This document shows, in pieces, positions 8,605 through 17,826 of a DNA stretch of 64,000 bases; position 1 is the stretch's first letter, and each line of letters opens with the position of its first letter. The notes under the pieces were generated by a model, which ran no database searches, had not been told where the DNA came from, and saw only the letters and a program-made list of their open reading frames with translations. The position numbers and the translations under genes are program-made. The DNA comes from Jannaschia donghaensis (GTDB lineage Bacteria > Pseudomonadota > Alphaproteobacteria > Rhodobacterales > Rhodobacteraceae): contig NZ_CXSU01000012.1 in the NCBI RefSeq assembly GCF_001403795.1, positions 682,934 through 746,933 on the forward strand, written 5' to 3'.

Positions 8605-8636
8605 GCCGGGACCGTCCCGTATAGGTTGGTCCCGGC
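8605..8636 (+). terminator. Hairpin after the resolvase
   Basis: GCCGGGACC (8605-8613) and GGTCCCGGC (8628-8636) are perfect 9-bp arms with a 14-nt loop, starting 7 bp after the resolvase stop. There is no T-run, so it may be a processing or stability hairpin rather than an intrinsic terminator. Confidence 0.4.
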
Positions 8637-8743
8637 CGCGTCACGCGATGAGACCCATGCAGAACACACCTATTCGTTCCAAGAGCCTGCGCCCGGTCGG
8701 ATTGCTTCCACAGGGCCAGGCGAGCAACGCGTTCACACCGGCA

Positions 8744-9565
8744 TCAAGTGACCGCATTCTCTAGGCAGGCTCCGTCATCCGTGTCGATCATTCGCAGGTG
8801 CCAATCAACCAGTCTGGATGGGTCCGAGAATAGATCGGTCACGCGTCGTGCAAACGCGTCGTCTCTCGCGCCGATGCAGGGGTAGAATCCGCATTGTCCC
8901 AAGGTAACGGCATCAAATCCATCGTTGCATCGACAAGCGAGGATCATCGCACCCCAGCCAGTAGTCCCGGTCAGCGGCAAAAGAAGGCGGGCATCCGGTG
9001 CCAGACGCGACGACCACGCCTTAGGGATATGAGTGACGCCCGCAAACGCGACGATGAGGTCGAAGGCATCGTCCCCGCGAAGATCGGTGGCGGCGTTGCC
9101 ATGGCGGATCTCGACATTGGACCAGGCAGCGAGATTGACAGCGGCGCGCTCAGCCAAGTCTTGCTGTGCCTCATAGGCGAGCACACGGCCGTCCGGTCCG
9201 GCAAGATGGCCAAGGATCGCGCTATAATATCCGACCCCTGCGCCAACTTGGAGAATGCGGGCACCCGGCTGGATATCCGCGCGGGTCAAAAGACGTGCCC
9301 AGAGGCTGGGTTCCCCGATATTGATGCCCTTCTCCTCGTCCAGCACTATGAGGACGCTGTGGTAGAGCCATCGCGGGTCGTTATCGGGCGTGTGTCGGAT
9401 GGCAAAACCGTTCTGCGCGAGGGCGGAGCGTACTTTCCACGGACCGGGTCCGGCGAATGTCTCACGCGGGATCATCTTGAAGGCCTGAAGAGTCCGATCC
9501 GGTGCCGGACCATTTCCGAGGGCGGCCATGACGCGAAGCTGGTCGGCAAAGTAGTCAGCATGCAT
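8744..9565 (-). CDS. PCMT-like (protein-L-isoaspartate) O-methyltransferase
   Basis: A 273-residue SAM-dependent methyltransferase of the protein-L-isoaspartate methyltransferase superfamily. The SAM loop is ILQVGAGVGYYSAIL, followed by VLAYEAQ. The region before it (EEKGINIGEPSLWARLL) corresponds to the substrate-side motif of PCMT enzymes but departs from the usual form, so true isoaspartate repair is uncertain. The start ATG 9565 has GGTGGAG upstream; an earlier in-frame start at 9658 would add residues unlike the family. It stands alone between the resolvase and the phosphatase genes. Confidence 0.75.
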   Translation of the reverse strand: MHADYFADQLRVMAALGNGPAPDRTLQAFKMIPRETFAGPGPWKVRSALAQNGFAIRHTPDNDPRWLYHSVLIVLDEEKGINIGEPSLWARLLTRADIQPGARILQVGAGVGYYSAILGHLAGPDGRVLAYEAQQDLAERAAVNLAAWSNVEIRHGNAATDLRGDDAFDLIVAFAGVTHIPKAWSSRLAPDARLLLPLTGTTGWGAMILACRCNDGFDAVTLGQCGFYPCIGARDDAFARRVTDLFSDPSRLVDWHLRMIDTDDGACLENAVT

Positions 9566-9895
9566 GGGTCGGTCTCCACCAAGCGTGTTGCCCCGGAGAC
9601 TAGCACGAACGCCCGCTCCGAAGAATGGCCCAAGGGGAGCGCGATGTGGGCCCCACATTCGTTCCTGGTGTTTGCGGAAGGAGGCTTTGCTGGGGCCGAT
9701 GCGTTTTCAAGGAACGCGTCGGAGACCGGGCGAGGCAAGCAAAAGATGCCACTCTTCCAGCCTGGAAGCGGATCGCAGACCATGCTCCGACAGGACGTTT
9801 AGCTTCGCGCGTGCGAACGCCGCCGGTCGGGATGGGCCCAAGACCGAGCGGCAAGGCCGCGCTCGCCCGCGCTGCCTTGCCGTCCAGCAGTCCGG

Positions 9896-11893
9896 TCAGT
9901 TCGCGGCGTCCTGCCAGAGCGTGTCATCCCAGTACGGGAAGGGCCGCTCCGGGCGCATCTCGAAGACGATGTAGTCCGTCCATTCGCGCCCGTCGGGCTG
10001 CACCGCCGTCACGCGCGCCACGTGCGTTCCCGATGGCAGATCCGCAGGCATCTCCAACCGCCACAGATGCGGCGACTGGTCCGCGACCATCCAGGCTTCG
10101 GCAGATTGCGGCTTCGCGGGTCCGAAATCAGAGCCCTGCCAAAGCTCGAAGCCCTGCGCGCGCGGGTCGCCCTGCGTACTCTCCCAGCCGTAGCGACCGA
10201 CGGTCATCTGCCGCGGCACGGAGAACGGATCGGCATACTCGGCGCCCGTCAGCACGTCCTCGCCTTCGCCAGACTGGCTTCGCCTCATGGGCATCCGTGG
10301 CCCGTCGCCGATCTGCGCGAAGACCTCCGTCGTGCGGCCGCCGTTCCAGACATTGGCCGTCAACCAGGTGGTGCCGTCGATGTCCGCGGGCGTAAGAAGG
10401 CGGGTGTCGGGCAGATCGTTGACGGTGACCGGCGGCGTCCCGGATATGCCGGCCGCCTCCTCGTCCTCGTCGTCGCGCGTTTCGGTCCAGTCCATCAGTG
10501 TCGTGAACCAGTCGCGGAAGCCGGGGGTGTTGAAGGCAAGACCCATCTGGCGGTCCGAAGGCATCCCCGCTGCGCGGAAGTCGACAGTGAACTCCGCGCC
10601 GTCGAAGCGAACCATCATGTAGCCCGGCGGCGTGCCGCCCCGCGCGAAGGACAGGGGCGTGCCGTCGAAACCCATGTCGCCGAAGAACCAGTTGCCCGAG
10701 GGCGCCCCGCCGACCACGTGGGGGAAGGGCAGGCGGGTGACGCCGACCTGTTCCTCCCACCCCTGATACCACTCGCCAGCGTCGAGATACTCCAACGTGT
10801 GGGTGTGGCCCGAGAAACTGACGGCGGGGCGGCCGGCCAGCATCTCGTGGATGTCTGCGAGGTTGTCGGTCTGGTGGCGCCCGGTATTGCTGTCGATGAA
10901 CGACACGAAAGGGATGTGGTGGAGCATGACGATCAGGCGATCCTCGGGCGTATTCTCGAGGATGCCGGCCAGCCACTCCATCTGCCGGTCGGTGACGCGG
11001 CCGTTGTAGACCGTCTGCTCCGGATCGGTACAGGCGTCGCGCCCGCCGGGGCCGTCATCTTGCGGGCCGCAGGGATAGACCACGTTGTCGAGCGCGATGA
11101 AGGTCGCCTCGCCGATCTCGAACGCATAGTAGTTTGGACCGTAGATCTGCCGCCAGCTGTCGGCGGAATGCTCGTCGGTGGACGCGTCGAAGTCGAAGTC
11201 GTGGTTCCCGTGTACGTAGTACTGCGGCAGGCCGACCGACGAGAACAGGGACATGAACCGTGGCAGCAGGCTCAGGTCGTCGCCCATCACATCGCCCAGC
11301 ATGACCATGCATTCCGCGTCCGACAGGTCCTCGGCCAGGATCGAGTCGAGCGTGGCATCGCGGACGTAGCCGATCTCGGTGTTGGAATACGGCTGCGTGT
11401 CGCCCATCATCACGCAGCTGAACGCGTCCGTGGGGCCCGTCCGGACCAGCGGAAAGTCGATCGTTTCCGGCAGCGGTCCGGTCGGCTCCAGCCCGCCATA
11501 GCGCAGGTCCTCGGGCGTGCCCTCGGGGAGGTGATGGCGGAAGAATTGCGGCACACCGTTCCGGTCTGTCGGCACGTCGTAGGCGGCCGGCTCCACGATC
11601 ATCACCGTCATGTTCTCGTAGGTCGGAAGCTCGTAGGTCCCGTCCGCGTCCGTCACCACGACGTCGCGACCGTTCGAAACCATGACGCCCGCCACCCCGG
11701 GCTCGTCTGCCTGGAACCCGCCGTCGCGGCTGAGGTCGTGGAACACTGTTCCCGACACGGTCTCGGCCCCTTCCGCCGTGCCCGTCGCGCTGATGCCCGC
11801 GACGTAATCGAAGTCGGCCAAGGCGTTTCCGGGTAAGATCATGGCGGTCGCGGCAAGCAAGGCGGCGCGACCCAAAGCTATCGTCACGGTCAT
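9896..11893 (-). CDS. Secreted calcineurin-like phosphoesterase
   Basis: A 665-residue exported metallophosphoesterase. A signal peptide (about residues 1-27, ending GNALA) is followed by an N-terminal beta domain with GTVFHDLSRDG and DADGTYELP. The metallophosphatase core shows the metal ligands in order: MGDTQPYSN, LGDVMGDD, YVHGNHDFD, MLHHIPF and SFSGHTHTLE. A C-terminal beta domain completes the three-part layout of exported bacterial members of the family. The start ATG 11893 follows GGGAG. It lies downstream of phoX on the same strand with a 289-bp gap, so the two may both serve phosphate scavenging. The substrate is not known. Confidence 0.85.
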   Translation of the reverse strand: MTVTIALGRAALLAATAMILPGNALADFDYVAGISATGTAEGAETVSGTVFHDLSRDGGFQADEPGVAGVMVSNGRDVVVTDADGTYELPTYENMTVMIVEPAAYDVPTDRNGVPQFFRHHLPEGTPEDLRYGGLEPTGPLPETIDFPLVRTGPTDAFSCVMMGDTQPYSNTEIGYVRDATLDSILAEDLSDAECMVMLGDVMGDDLSLLPRFMSLFSSVGLPQYYVHGNHDFDFDASTDEHSADSWRQIYGPNYYAFEIGEATFIALDNVVYPCGPQDDGPGGRDACTDPEQTVYNGRVTDRQMEWLAGILENTPEDRLIVMLHHIPFVSFIDSNTGRHQTDNLADIHEMLAGRPAVSFSGHTHTLEYLDAGEWYQGWEEQVGVTRLPFPHVVGGAPSGNWFFGDMGFDGTPLSFARGGTPPGYMMVRFDGAEFTVDFRAAGMPSDRQMGLAFNTPGFRDWFTTLMDWTETRDDEDEEAAGISGTPPVTVNDLPDTRLLTPADIDGTTWLTANVWNGGRTTEVFAQIGDGPRMPMRRSQSGEGEDVLTGAEYADPFSVPRQMTVGRYGWESTQGDPRAQGFELWQGSDFGPAKPQSAEAWMVADQSPHLWRLEMPADLPSGTHVARVTAVQPDGREWTDYIVFEMRPERPFPYWDDTLWQDAAN

Positions 11894-12125
11894 CGGTTCA
11901 TCTCCCATTCCATCGAGCGCCACGCGGGCGCGGGCAGCCCGAGAGTCGGCGATTTTTGTGAAGACCGGATGTCGGCCGGGTCATGGAACGGTGACGCCTT
12001 CGCGCCCAGCAGGTTCTTGCCGATCTATCGTCCACGCCAGCCATCAGGGCGAGGGGCCCGGAACGCGACCGCACGCCCGAGGCGAGATCGGAGCCTCGGA
12101 CGTACCTGCCTTAAAGGACCACCAC

Positions 12126-12163
12126 GCGCCAAACTTCAAGCGAAGGTGTCGGACCTTTGGCGC
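12126..12163. repeat. Inverted repeat between phoX and the phosphoesterase gene
   Basis: GCGCCAAA (12126-12133) and TTTGGCGC (12156-12163) are perfect 8-bp arms with a 22-nt loop, 20 bp after the phoX stop. No T-run follows on the minus strand. It may be a transcript-end or stability hairpin. The rest of 11894-12182 shows nothing recognisable. Confidence 0.35.
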
Positions 12164-12182
12164 AAGAGAAGCGATCGAGCGT

Positions 12183-14195
12183 TCAGGCGATCCTGCCGCC
12201 ATCCCGCTTCGTGACCGTCATCACCGCCGGGCGCGGCGGCATGCCGGGCTGGAAGTCAGGCCAGCGGGTCGACGGATCGTCGAACGTCGAGACGCGGCCG
12301 AACTCGGGCCAATCCTCGCCACCGTCGCCCGGATGCTGGATCGCCAGGAACAGCGTCTCGCCGTCGGGGGTGAAATACGGCCCGCAAAGTTCCGCGCCGG
12401 CCGGACAGCGGAAGAAGTGCTTCGAGGTCGCACGCATGTCGCCCTCGGTCTCCAGCGACCACAGCCCGTCCGAACGGCCGGTGTCCACACCGGAGTTTCC
12501 GTCGGTCGAGATCCACAGCCGCCCGTCCGGATCGACCGCGCAGTTGTCGGGCATGCCGAACCACCCATCCTCGGTCGTGGCGGTGGAGAAGGTGGCACCG
12601 ACCTCGGCGATCTTGGGGTCGCCGCACTTGACGAGGATCTCCCAGGTCATCGTGTCGGCGGCGAAGTCCATATCCGGGGCTGTGATCTCGATGATATGTC
12701 CGAAAACGTTCTCCGGCCGGGGATTGGCCGCATTTTCTTCGCCCGGTTTGCGCCGCGTGTTGTTGGTCAGCATCACGTAGACCGTGCCGCGTTCGGGATT
12801 GGGTTCAACGTCCTCGGGGCGATCCATCGGCGTCGCCTCCAGGAAGTCGGCGGCGCGGCGCGTCTGCACCATCACGTCGCCCTGGTCGGCGAAATCGTTC
12901 TCAGGCGTGAGCGGGCCGGTCCCAAAGGTCAGCGGCATCCAGTGGACCGTCCCGTTCGCCTCGAAGCGCGCGACCGACAACGTGCCTTTGTCGAGGATGT
13001 CGCGATCGGGGCTCGACGGATCCCAGGCCGCGTCGGAAACGAAGCGGTAGACGTAGTCGAACCGCTGATCGTCGCCCATGAAAACGACGACCCGACCGTC
13101 CGGGTTCAGTACCGAATGGGCTCCTTCGTGCTTGAAGCGTCCGAGCGCGGTCCGCTTGACCGGCGCGGCGTTCGGGTTGGCCGGATCGACCTCGACCATC
13201 CAGCCGAAGCGGTTCGGCTCGTTGGGTTCCTTCGCGACGTCGAAGCGATCATAGTGCTGGCCCCAAGCGTACCAGCGGCCGGGAATGCCGTAGCGCTCGA
13301 ACGCGACCTTGGCCGGATCGTCTTCCAGGCCCTCGCCCTGGGACTGGTCGTCCGCGCTCCAGAAGTAGCCGTTGAAGTTCTCCTCGGCCATTAGCCAGGT
13401 GTTCCACGGTGTGATCCCGCCCGCGCAGTTGTTGATGGTGCCGAGAACCTCGCGTCCGGTCGGATCGTCCGATGTCTTGAGCTTGTCGTGACCGGCGGCG
13501 GGCCCTGAGATCGCGATGGGCGTCTTGGCCGTAATGCGGCGGTTAAGCGGGCTGTCGATCACCGCCGACCACTTGCCATCCGGGCTGCGCGCGATCTCCA
13601 CCACGGTGCCGCCATGCGCCGCCATTTCAACGTCGATGAGGTCTTTCGTCATGCCGGCGAAACCCACAGCATCTTCGTCTTGCCGCCCGAGACCGGGAAA
13701 CATGAGCTCTTCGTTCGTGTACTCGTGGTTGACGACAAGGACGCCGCGGTCCGCGTCCTCCGGCGCATCGGGGTGGGGCACGAAGCCGACGAAATCGTTG
13801 TTGTAGCCGAACTGCCGCGCCTGGGCCGCCGCCGATTGGTTCATGGGATCGAACGGGGGCGAGTCGGGGAAGAGCGGGTCGCCCCACCGCAGAAGGATGT
13901 CGGCGTCATAGCCCGGCGCGACCTCGTGGCCCTCGGTCACCTTTGCTGTGATCTCTTCGAAGGCGAAGGACCCCGCGCTGCCCTGCGCCCGTGCGCCGCG
14001 CGCCGCCAGCGCCATCGGGCCGACCGTGGCCGAGATGGCCGTGAACCCGAGGACGCCCTTGAGCATGTCGCGGCGGCCCATCCGGGCTGCGATCACGTCG
14101 CCGATCGTGGGGACGCCCGAGCGGTTGTCGCTTCGGTCCTCGCGGGCCTCGGCATGCTGTGAGCGTGTCGTGGGATTATGGACTGTGAACTTCAT
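12183..14195 (-). CDS. phoX: PhoX-family alkaline phosphatase
   Basis: A 670-residue exported phosphatase of the PhoX (DUF839) family, the Ca/Fe-dependent alkaline phosphatase widespread in marine bacteria, releasing phosphate from organic esters. A Tat leader is visible well inside the N-terminus (MGRRDMLKGVLGFTAISATVG, about residues 33-53), as is usual for PhoX. Family-like segments include VVNHEYTNEE, NNCAGGITPWNTWL, FKHEGAHSVL and FMLTNNTRR-like VMLTNNTRR. The start ATG 14195 is preceded by ACGGAGG. A possible Pho box lies 81 bp upstream. Export by Tat fits cytoplasmic loading of the metal cofactor. Confidence 0.9.
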   Translation of the reverse strand: MKFTVHNPTTRSQHAEAREDRSDNRSGVPTIGDVIAARMGRRDMLKGVLGFTAISATVGPMALAARGARAQGSAGSFAFEEITAKVTEGHEVAPGYDADILLRWGDPLFPDSPPFDPMNQSAAAQARQFGYNNDFVGFVPHPDAPEDADRGVLVVNHEYTNEELMFPGLGRQDEDAVGFAGMTKDLIDVEMAAHGGTVVEIARSPDGKWSAVIDSPLNRRITAKTPIAISGPAAGHDKLKTSDDPTGREVLGTINNCAGGITPWNTWLMAEENFNGYFWSADDQSQGEGLEDDPAKVAFERYGIPGRWYAWGQHYDRFDVAKEPNEPNRFGWMVEVDPANPNAAPVKRTALGRFKHEGAHSVLNPDGRVVVFMGDDQRFDYVYRFVSDAAWDPSSPDRDILDKGTLSVARFEANGTVHWMPLTFGTGPLTPENDFADQGDVMVQTRRAADFLEATPMDRPEDVEPNPERGTVYVMLTNNTRRKPGEENAANPRPENVFGHIIEITAPDMDFAADTMTWEILVKCGDPKIAEVGATFSTATTEDGWFGMPDNCAVDPDGRLWISTDGNSGVDTGRSDGLWSLETEGDMRATSKHFFRCPAGAELCGPYFTPDGETLFLAIQHPGDGGEDWPEFGRVSTFDDPSTRWPDFQPGMPPRPAVMTVTKRDGGRIA

Positions 14196-14275
14196 CTGCG
14201 CCTCCGTACGCCATGGACAGCTCGGCCTGCGACAGAGTCTGACGACGAGCCTGTCGTAAGCGGTAGCCGAGATTG

Positions 14276-14293
14276 ATGACGCCTGTGCGACAG
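14276..14293 (-). promoter_or_regulatory. Possible Pho box upstream of phoX
   Basis: On the minus strand the site reads CTGTCGC-ACAG-GCGTCAT. Each 7-mer matches 5 of 7 positions of the PhoB half-site CTGTCAT, and the 4-bp spacer gives the standard 11-bp period. It is 81 bp before the phoX start. The rest of the 14196-14500 gap shows no gene. Confidence 0.42.
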
Positions 14294-14500
14294 AGGTTTG
14301 CCAGGTCGTCTCATATCGCTGAGGCCCGTTCGACGGCCCATCGACACGCGGGCGCTCCGGTCCGGTGCCGGTTTCCGTCGAAAGGCTTGCCCGCATGTGT
14401 GATGAGCCGGAAAAGCGTGGCGCAGGTCACAAAGGCTTCAAATACGGAACGGCACCCTCGGCATGAATGTCGCGGACGCAACCGGATCGGGCTCGGTCGA

Positions 14501-15224
14501 ATGAACCTCGCCACCGCGTTTCTGCTCCTCGCCACCGGCATTCTCGGCGGCCGGGTGAGCGCCATCGCGGGAGGCGGACGATCTTCGCGTTCACCGCCCT
14601 GATCACCTCCGGACGCGGCCCCTTATGGCGAACGCATCGAACGCCGTCGCGATCTGCGCCGTGCAGGCCAACCGTGCTGAGCCGCGCGCGGCTGGGCGGC
14701 CGTTGGTCGCGCAGACGTTGGTCGCTGCCGCCGGCGGCCTCGTCGGCGCGCTTCTGCTGCACTCCACAGGTGCCGATGCCTTCAGCGCGCTCGTGCCGTG
14801 GCTCCTACTGGCCGCGACCCCGCTCATCGCCCTCGGGCCGAAGCTGGCCGCCGCCACGGAGGACTTGCGCTTCGACCGGCCTTTCGTGACTGGCGGGGTG
14901 GAGTTCCTCGTCGCCGTTAGGGCGGATAATTCGGGGCGGGGCCAGGCGTCCTTTTGATGGCCGCGCTCACATCGTCGGCGTGCGCGACGTGCAGATGGCG
15001 AGCGCGCAAAAGAACCGGCTCGCCACCGTCATCACCGAGATCCCGGTCACCGTCTTCGCGCTCGGGGGCGTCGTGGCATGGCCGCAGGTCAAGACGTCCT
15101 CGCAGGCGCGCTGGGCGGCGGCTATTGTGGCGCACGTCTCGGGCGGAGGGTGCCGGGCGGCGCTCTGCGCGTCGTGATGATTGTGGTCGGGTTGGTACTC
15201 AGCGGGTGCTACTTCGCAGAGTGA
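14501..15224 (+). pseudogene. TauE/SafE-family exporter, broken by frameshifts
   Basis: Pieces of one TSUP-family (TauE/SafE) anion exporter are found in order but in different frames. The pieces are MNLATAFLLLATGILGG with SAIAGGG (from 14501), TIFAFTALITSG, MANASNAVAI with AQTLVAAAGGLVGALLL, VRDVQMASAQKNRLATVIT with FALGGVVAWP, and a final RVPGGALRVVMIVVGLVLSG ending at TGA 15222-15224. At least three frame changes are needed, and the middle part also departs from the family near 14890-14960. No functional protein can be made. An intact homologue would have about 240 residues and eight membrane segments. Confidence 0.8.
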
Positions 15225-15579
15225 CGGAGCTGCTCGTTTCGCCGGGTATCGAAGCAGTGGAAAAATATGTCCCTTTGCCGGGAGGCAACCATCCTTCTAA
15301 GGTTGGGCAATCTGATGATAATGAAATCAATAACTTGGAGGGGTCGAGCCGAAACGCCGACACGTCCGAATTCGGGGGTCGGGCACCAGACCCCCTTTTT
15401 CGATACGCTCTACCATCGTTCGGCGATGCAATCCGGCGGACCCACGACGGATCGGCCCTACGTCGGTGATCACATTCATCGGGAATAAAGCCAAACGCGT
15501 CTGTGGTCCGCCTCCAAACAGCACGATGGCTCGGAGCCCTACTTGGCCGACTGGACCATTCTAGGCAGGGTCAGTCTCT
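15225..15579. other. Gene-free stretch with orphan terminator
   Basis: No gene recognised. A GATAAT (-10-like) element lies at 15317-15322 and a strong terminator at 15374-15400, which would delimit a transcript of about 70 nt beginning near 15329. The -35 position (about 15294-15299) is weak. Otherwise this looks like decayed DNA between two pseudogenes. Confidence 0.35.
15374..15400 (+). terminator. Strong intrinsic terminator without an intact gene
   Basis: GGGGGTC (15374-15380), an 8-nt loop, GACCCCC (15389-15395) and then five T. Stem and T-run are perfect. The nearest upstream gene is the broken exporter ending 150 bp earlier. Confidence 0.75.
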
Positions 15580-15826
15580 CTCTCCAGTCCCGCAGATCCT
15601 GAGCACGGTGCTGCGCCAGAAGGTGAAGATGCAGGGGTTCATCATCTTCGACACGTTCGGGGCCAAGGAACATGAGGTTTTTGTCAAGGACATGACCGGG
15701 TGGCTGGAAGACGGCAAAGTGCAGTACCGCGAGCAGGTGGTCGAGGGACTGGAGGCTGCGCCGGAGGCGTTTCTCGACCTGCTGGAGGGTCGCAACTTCG
15801 GGAAGATGGTGGTGCGGGTAGGGTGA
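15580..15826 (+). pseudogene. C-terminal stub of an NADP-dependent oxidoreductase
   Basis: The last 75 or so residues of a medium-chain (zinc-free, CurA-like) NADP-dependent oxidoreductase. LRQKVKMQGFIIFD, MTGWLEDGKVQYREQVVEGLE and APEAFLDLLEGRNFGKMVVRV are a good match to the end of that family, with the normal stop at 15824-15826. Nothing upstream encodes the catalytic or nucleotide-binding parts, so the 5' three quarters have been lost. The exact left break, near 15580, cannot be fixed by eye. Confidence 0.75.
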
Positions 15827-15946
15827 GGGGGCGAATATCCCGATTAAACCCATTTCACCCGATTTTGCGTCGCTGACAATTGGCCGCAACGCCAGAGCCT
15901 GCTGCGCTCGAAATTACCTTACGTACTTAGTGTAAAGAGTACTTGG

Positions 15947-16255
15947 TTACTTCCAAAATGACTTTTTTTTTCTGAAAAAAATCCAGATCAAGTAATCCGG
16001 CACTAACCAAATGATGGCAAAAAATAGATAGAAGGCATATTCTAAAATACCAATTTTATATTCTTGCGATGAAGTAACAAATAGTTGGGTTGATCCAAAT
16101 GAAATTGCCAATGATGTCAACGCGAAATACAACCGATTTCGGGCGAAAAATGGGGGTCTCAAGAAATATCTCCTACTCACCGTTCCACGAAGCGGTGGTT
16201 CGCCATCCCCCAAGATACGTCGCGAGCTCCAACCGTTATCAAATTCGGAAGGCAC
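15947..16255 (-). CDS. Hypothetical small membrane protein in an AT-rich patch
   Basis: An open frame of 102 codons with two hydrophobic stretches (LYFALTSLAISFGSTQLFV and GILEYAFYLFFAIIWLVPDYL) and a Lys-rich end. The patch (about 15.88-16.37 kb) is far richer in A and T than its neighbours, suggesting foreign origin. I recognise no family, and no good ribosome binding site is seen. It could be a real small membrane protein or chance coding in AT-rich DNA. Confidence 0.35.
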   Translation of the reverse strand: MPSEFDNGWSSRRILGDGEPPLRGTVSRRYFLRPPFFARNRLYFALTSLAISFGSTQLFVTSSQEYKIGILEYAFYLFFAIIWLVPDYLIWIFFRKKKSFWK

Positions 16256-16440
16256 CTTTGCAGTCTATCTCCGTGTTCAGCTAACGGTTGTATTTTACCA
16301 CTCGTTAATAAGAATACCATTTCAACTTTTTTTACAATGCGATGCTCGGTTCGGACCAAGCGGCTATACAGCAGGGCTCAATGAACATCCGCCCCGTGCC
16401 GCAGAACAGACCTCGCCGCGCCCCCGCGCGCGCTACCCCA

Positions 16441-17826
16441 TTAGCCGAACACCCTTCCCAGCGCCTCGTCCACCGAAGCAACGATCTGGTCGAGGTCGTC
16501 CTTTGTCGCAATCAGCGCGGGGGAGAAGCACAGCGTGTTGTTGTAGCCGGGGACGGAGCGGTTGGTCGCGCCGATGATCGTGCCCTGCGCCATGCAATCG
16601 GCGACGACGGCCTGGACCATCTTTTCGTCCGCCGGCTCCTTGGTCTTGCGGTCCTTGACCAGTTCCGCGCCCAGGAACAGGCCCTTGCCGCGCGCCTCGC
16701 CGATGACTTCGTGCTTTTCCGACAGGGCCCAGAGCTGATCGAGCATGTACTCGCCCATCTGGATGGTGTTCTCCAACAGGCCCTCGTCCTCGATGATCTT
16801 CATGTTTGCCAGTGCCGCCGCCGGGCCAGCGGTGCAGCCGCCGAAGGTCGAGATGTCGCGGAAATAACCCAGAGGGTCGGCGTGGTCGTCCTTGAACATG
16901 TCGAAGACCTTCTCGGACGTCACGCAGCACGAAATGGCCGCGTAGCCCGAGGCGACGCCCTTCGCCATGGTCACGAAATCGGGCTTCACGCCATAGTGCT
17001 GATAGCCGAACCAGGTTCCGGTGCGGCCGACGCCGCAGACCACCTCGTCGATGTGCAGCAGGATGTCGTATTTCTCGACGATTTCCTGCACCCGCTCCCA
17101 ATAGCCCTTTGGCGGGACGATGACGCCGCCACCTGCGGTGATCGGCTCCAGGCACAGGGCGCCGATGGTGTCGGGGCCTTCGCGCAGAATGACCTTTTCG
17201 ATTTCGTTGGCGATGGCCACGCCGTAATCGTCGCCCGCCAGCCCCTGCTCGTGGGCGCGGTATTCGAGGCAGTGGGGGACGGAGACGAAGCCCGGCGTAA
17301 AGGGGCCGTATTGCATGTTGCGATGTTCCTGACCGCCCGCGGACAGGCAGGCGATGGTCGTGCCGTGGTAGTCGCGGTGGCGGAACAGGATCTTGTGTTT
17401 CTTGCCGCCGTGCTGGCGCGCGCTGATCTGGCGGACCATCTTGAACGCCTTCTCGTTCGCCTCGGATCCCGAGTTGGCGTAGTAGACGCGGCTGAGGCCG
17501 GGCATCTTGGAGATGAGCTTCTCGGCGAAGCGCGAACCGGGGATGGAGCCTGCGGATTGCGCGAAGTAGTTCATCTTGACCAGTTGGTCGCGGACCGCAT
17601 CGGCGATTTCCACCCGGCCATAGCCGACGTTGACGGTCCAGACGCCGCCCGACACGCCGTCGATGTGTTCCTTGCCCTTCTGGTCCCAGACCCGCATTCC
17701 CTTGCCTTCGACAATGATGCGGGGGTCGTTGGTTTCCAGCGGCTTGTGGGGCAACAAGTGATGCCAGACGTGGGCGCGGTCGGCTTCGACGATGGCGGTC
17801 ATGTCGTTGGGCGTGATGTTGTCCAT
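16441..17826 (-). CDS. tpa: Taurine:pyruvate aminotransferase
   Basis: A class III PLP aminotransferase of 461 residues that turns taurine and pyruvate into sulfoacetaldehyde and alanine. Seen features: SGSEANEKAFK (PLP phosphate region), EPITAGGGVIVPP, HIDEVVCGVGRTG (Asp that binds the pyridine nitrogen) and MAKGVASGYAAI with the PLP lysine. The start ATG 17826 follows GGAGGAAC; a longer frame upstream lacks family residues. The divergent tauABC operon supports taurine over beta-alanine or other omega-amino acids. Neither xsc nor pta, needed for the next steps, is in this window, nor a TauR regulator. Confidence 0.88.
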   Translation of the reverse strand: MDNITPNDMTAIVEADRAHVWHHLLPHKPLETNDPRIIVEGKGMRVWDQKGKEHIDGVSGGVWTVNVGYGRVEIADAVRDQLVKMNYFAQSAGSIPGSRFAEKLISKMPGLSRVYYANSGSEANEKAFKMVRQISARQHGGKKHKILFRHRDYHGTTIACLSAGGQEHRNMQYGPFTPGFVSVPHCLEYRAHEQGLAGDDYGVAIANEIEKVILREGPDTIGALCLEPITAGGGVIVPPKGYWERVQEIVEKYDILLHIDEVVCGVGRTGTWFGYQHYGVKPDFVTMAKGVASGYAAISCCVTSEKVFDMFKDDHADPLGYFRDISTFGGCTAGPAAALANMKIIEDEGLLENTIQMGEYMLDQLWALSEKHEVIGEARGKGLFLGAELVKDRKTKEPADEKMVQAVVADCMAQGTIIGATNRSVPGYNNTLCFSPALIATKDDLDQIVASVDEALGRVFG

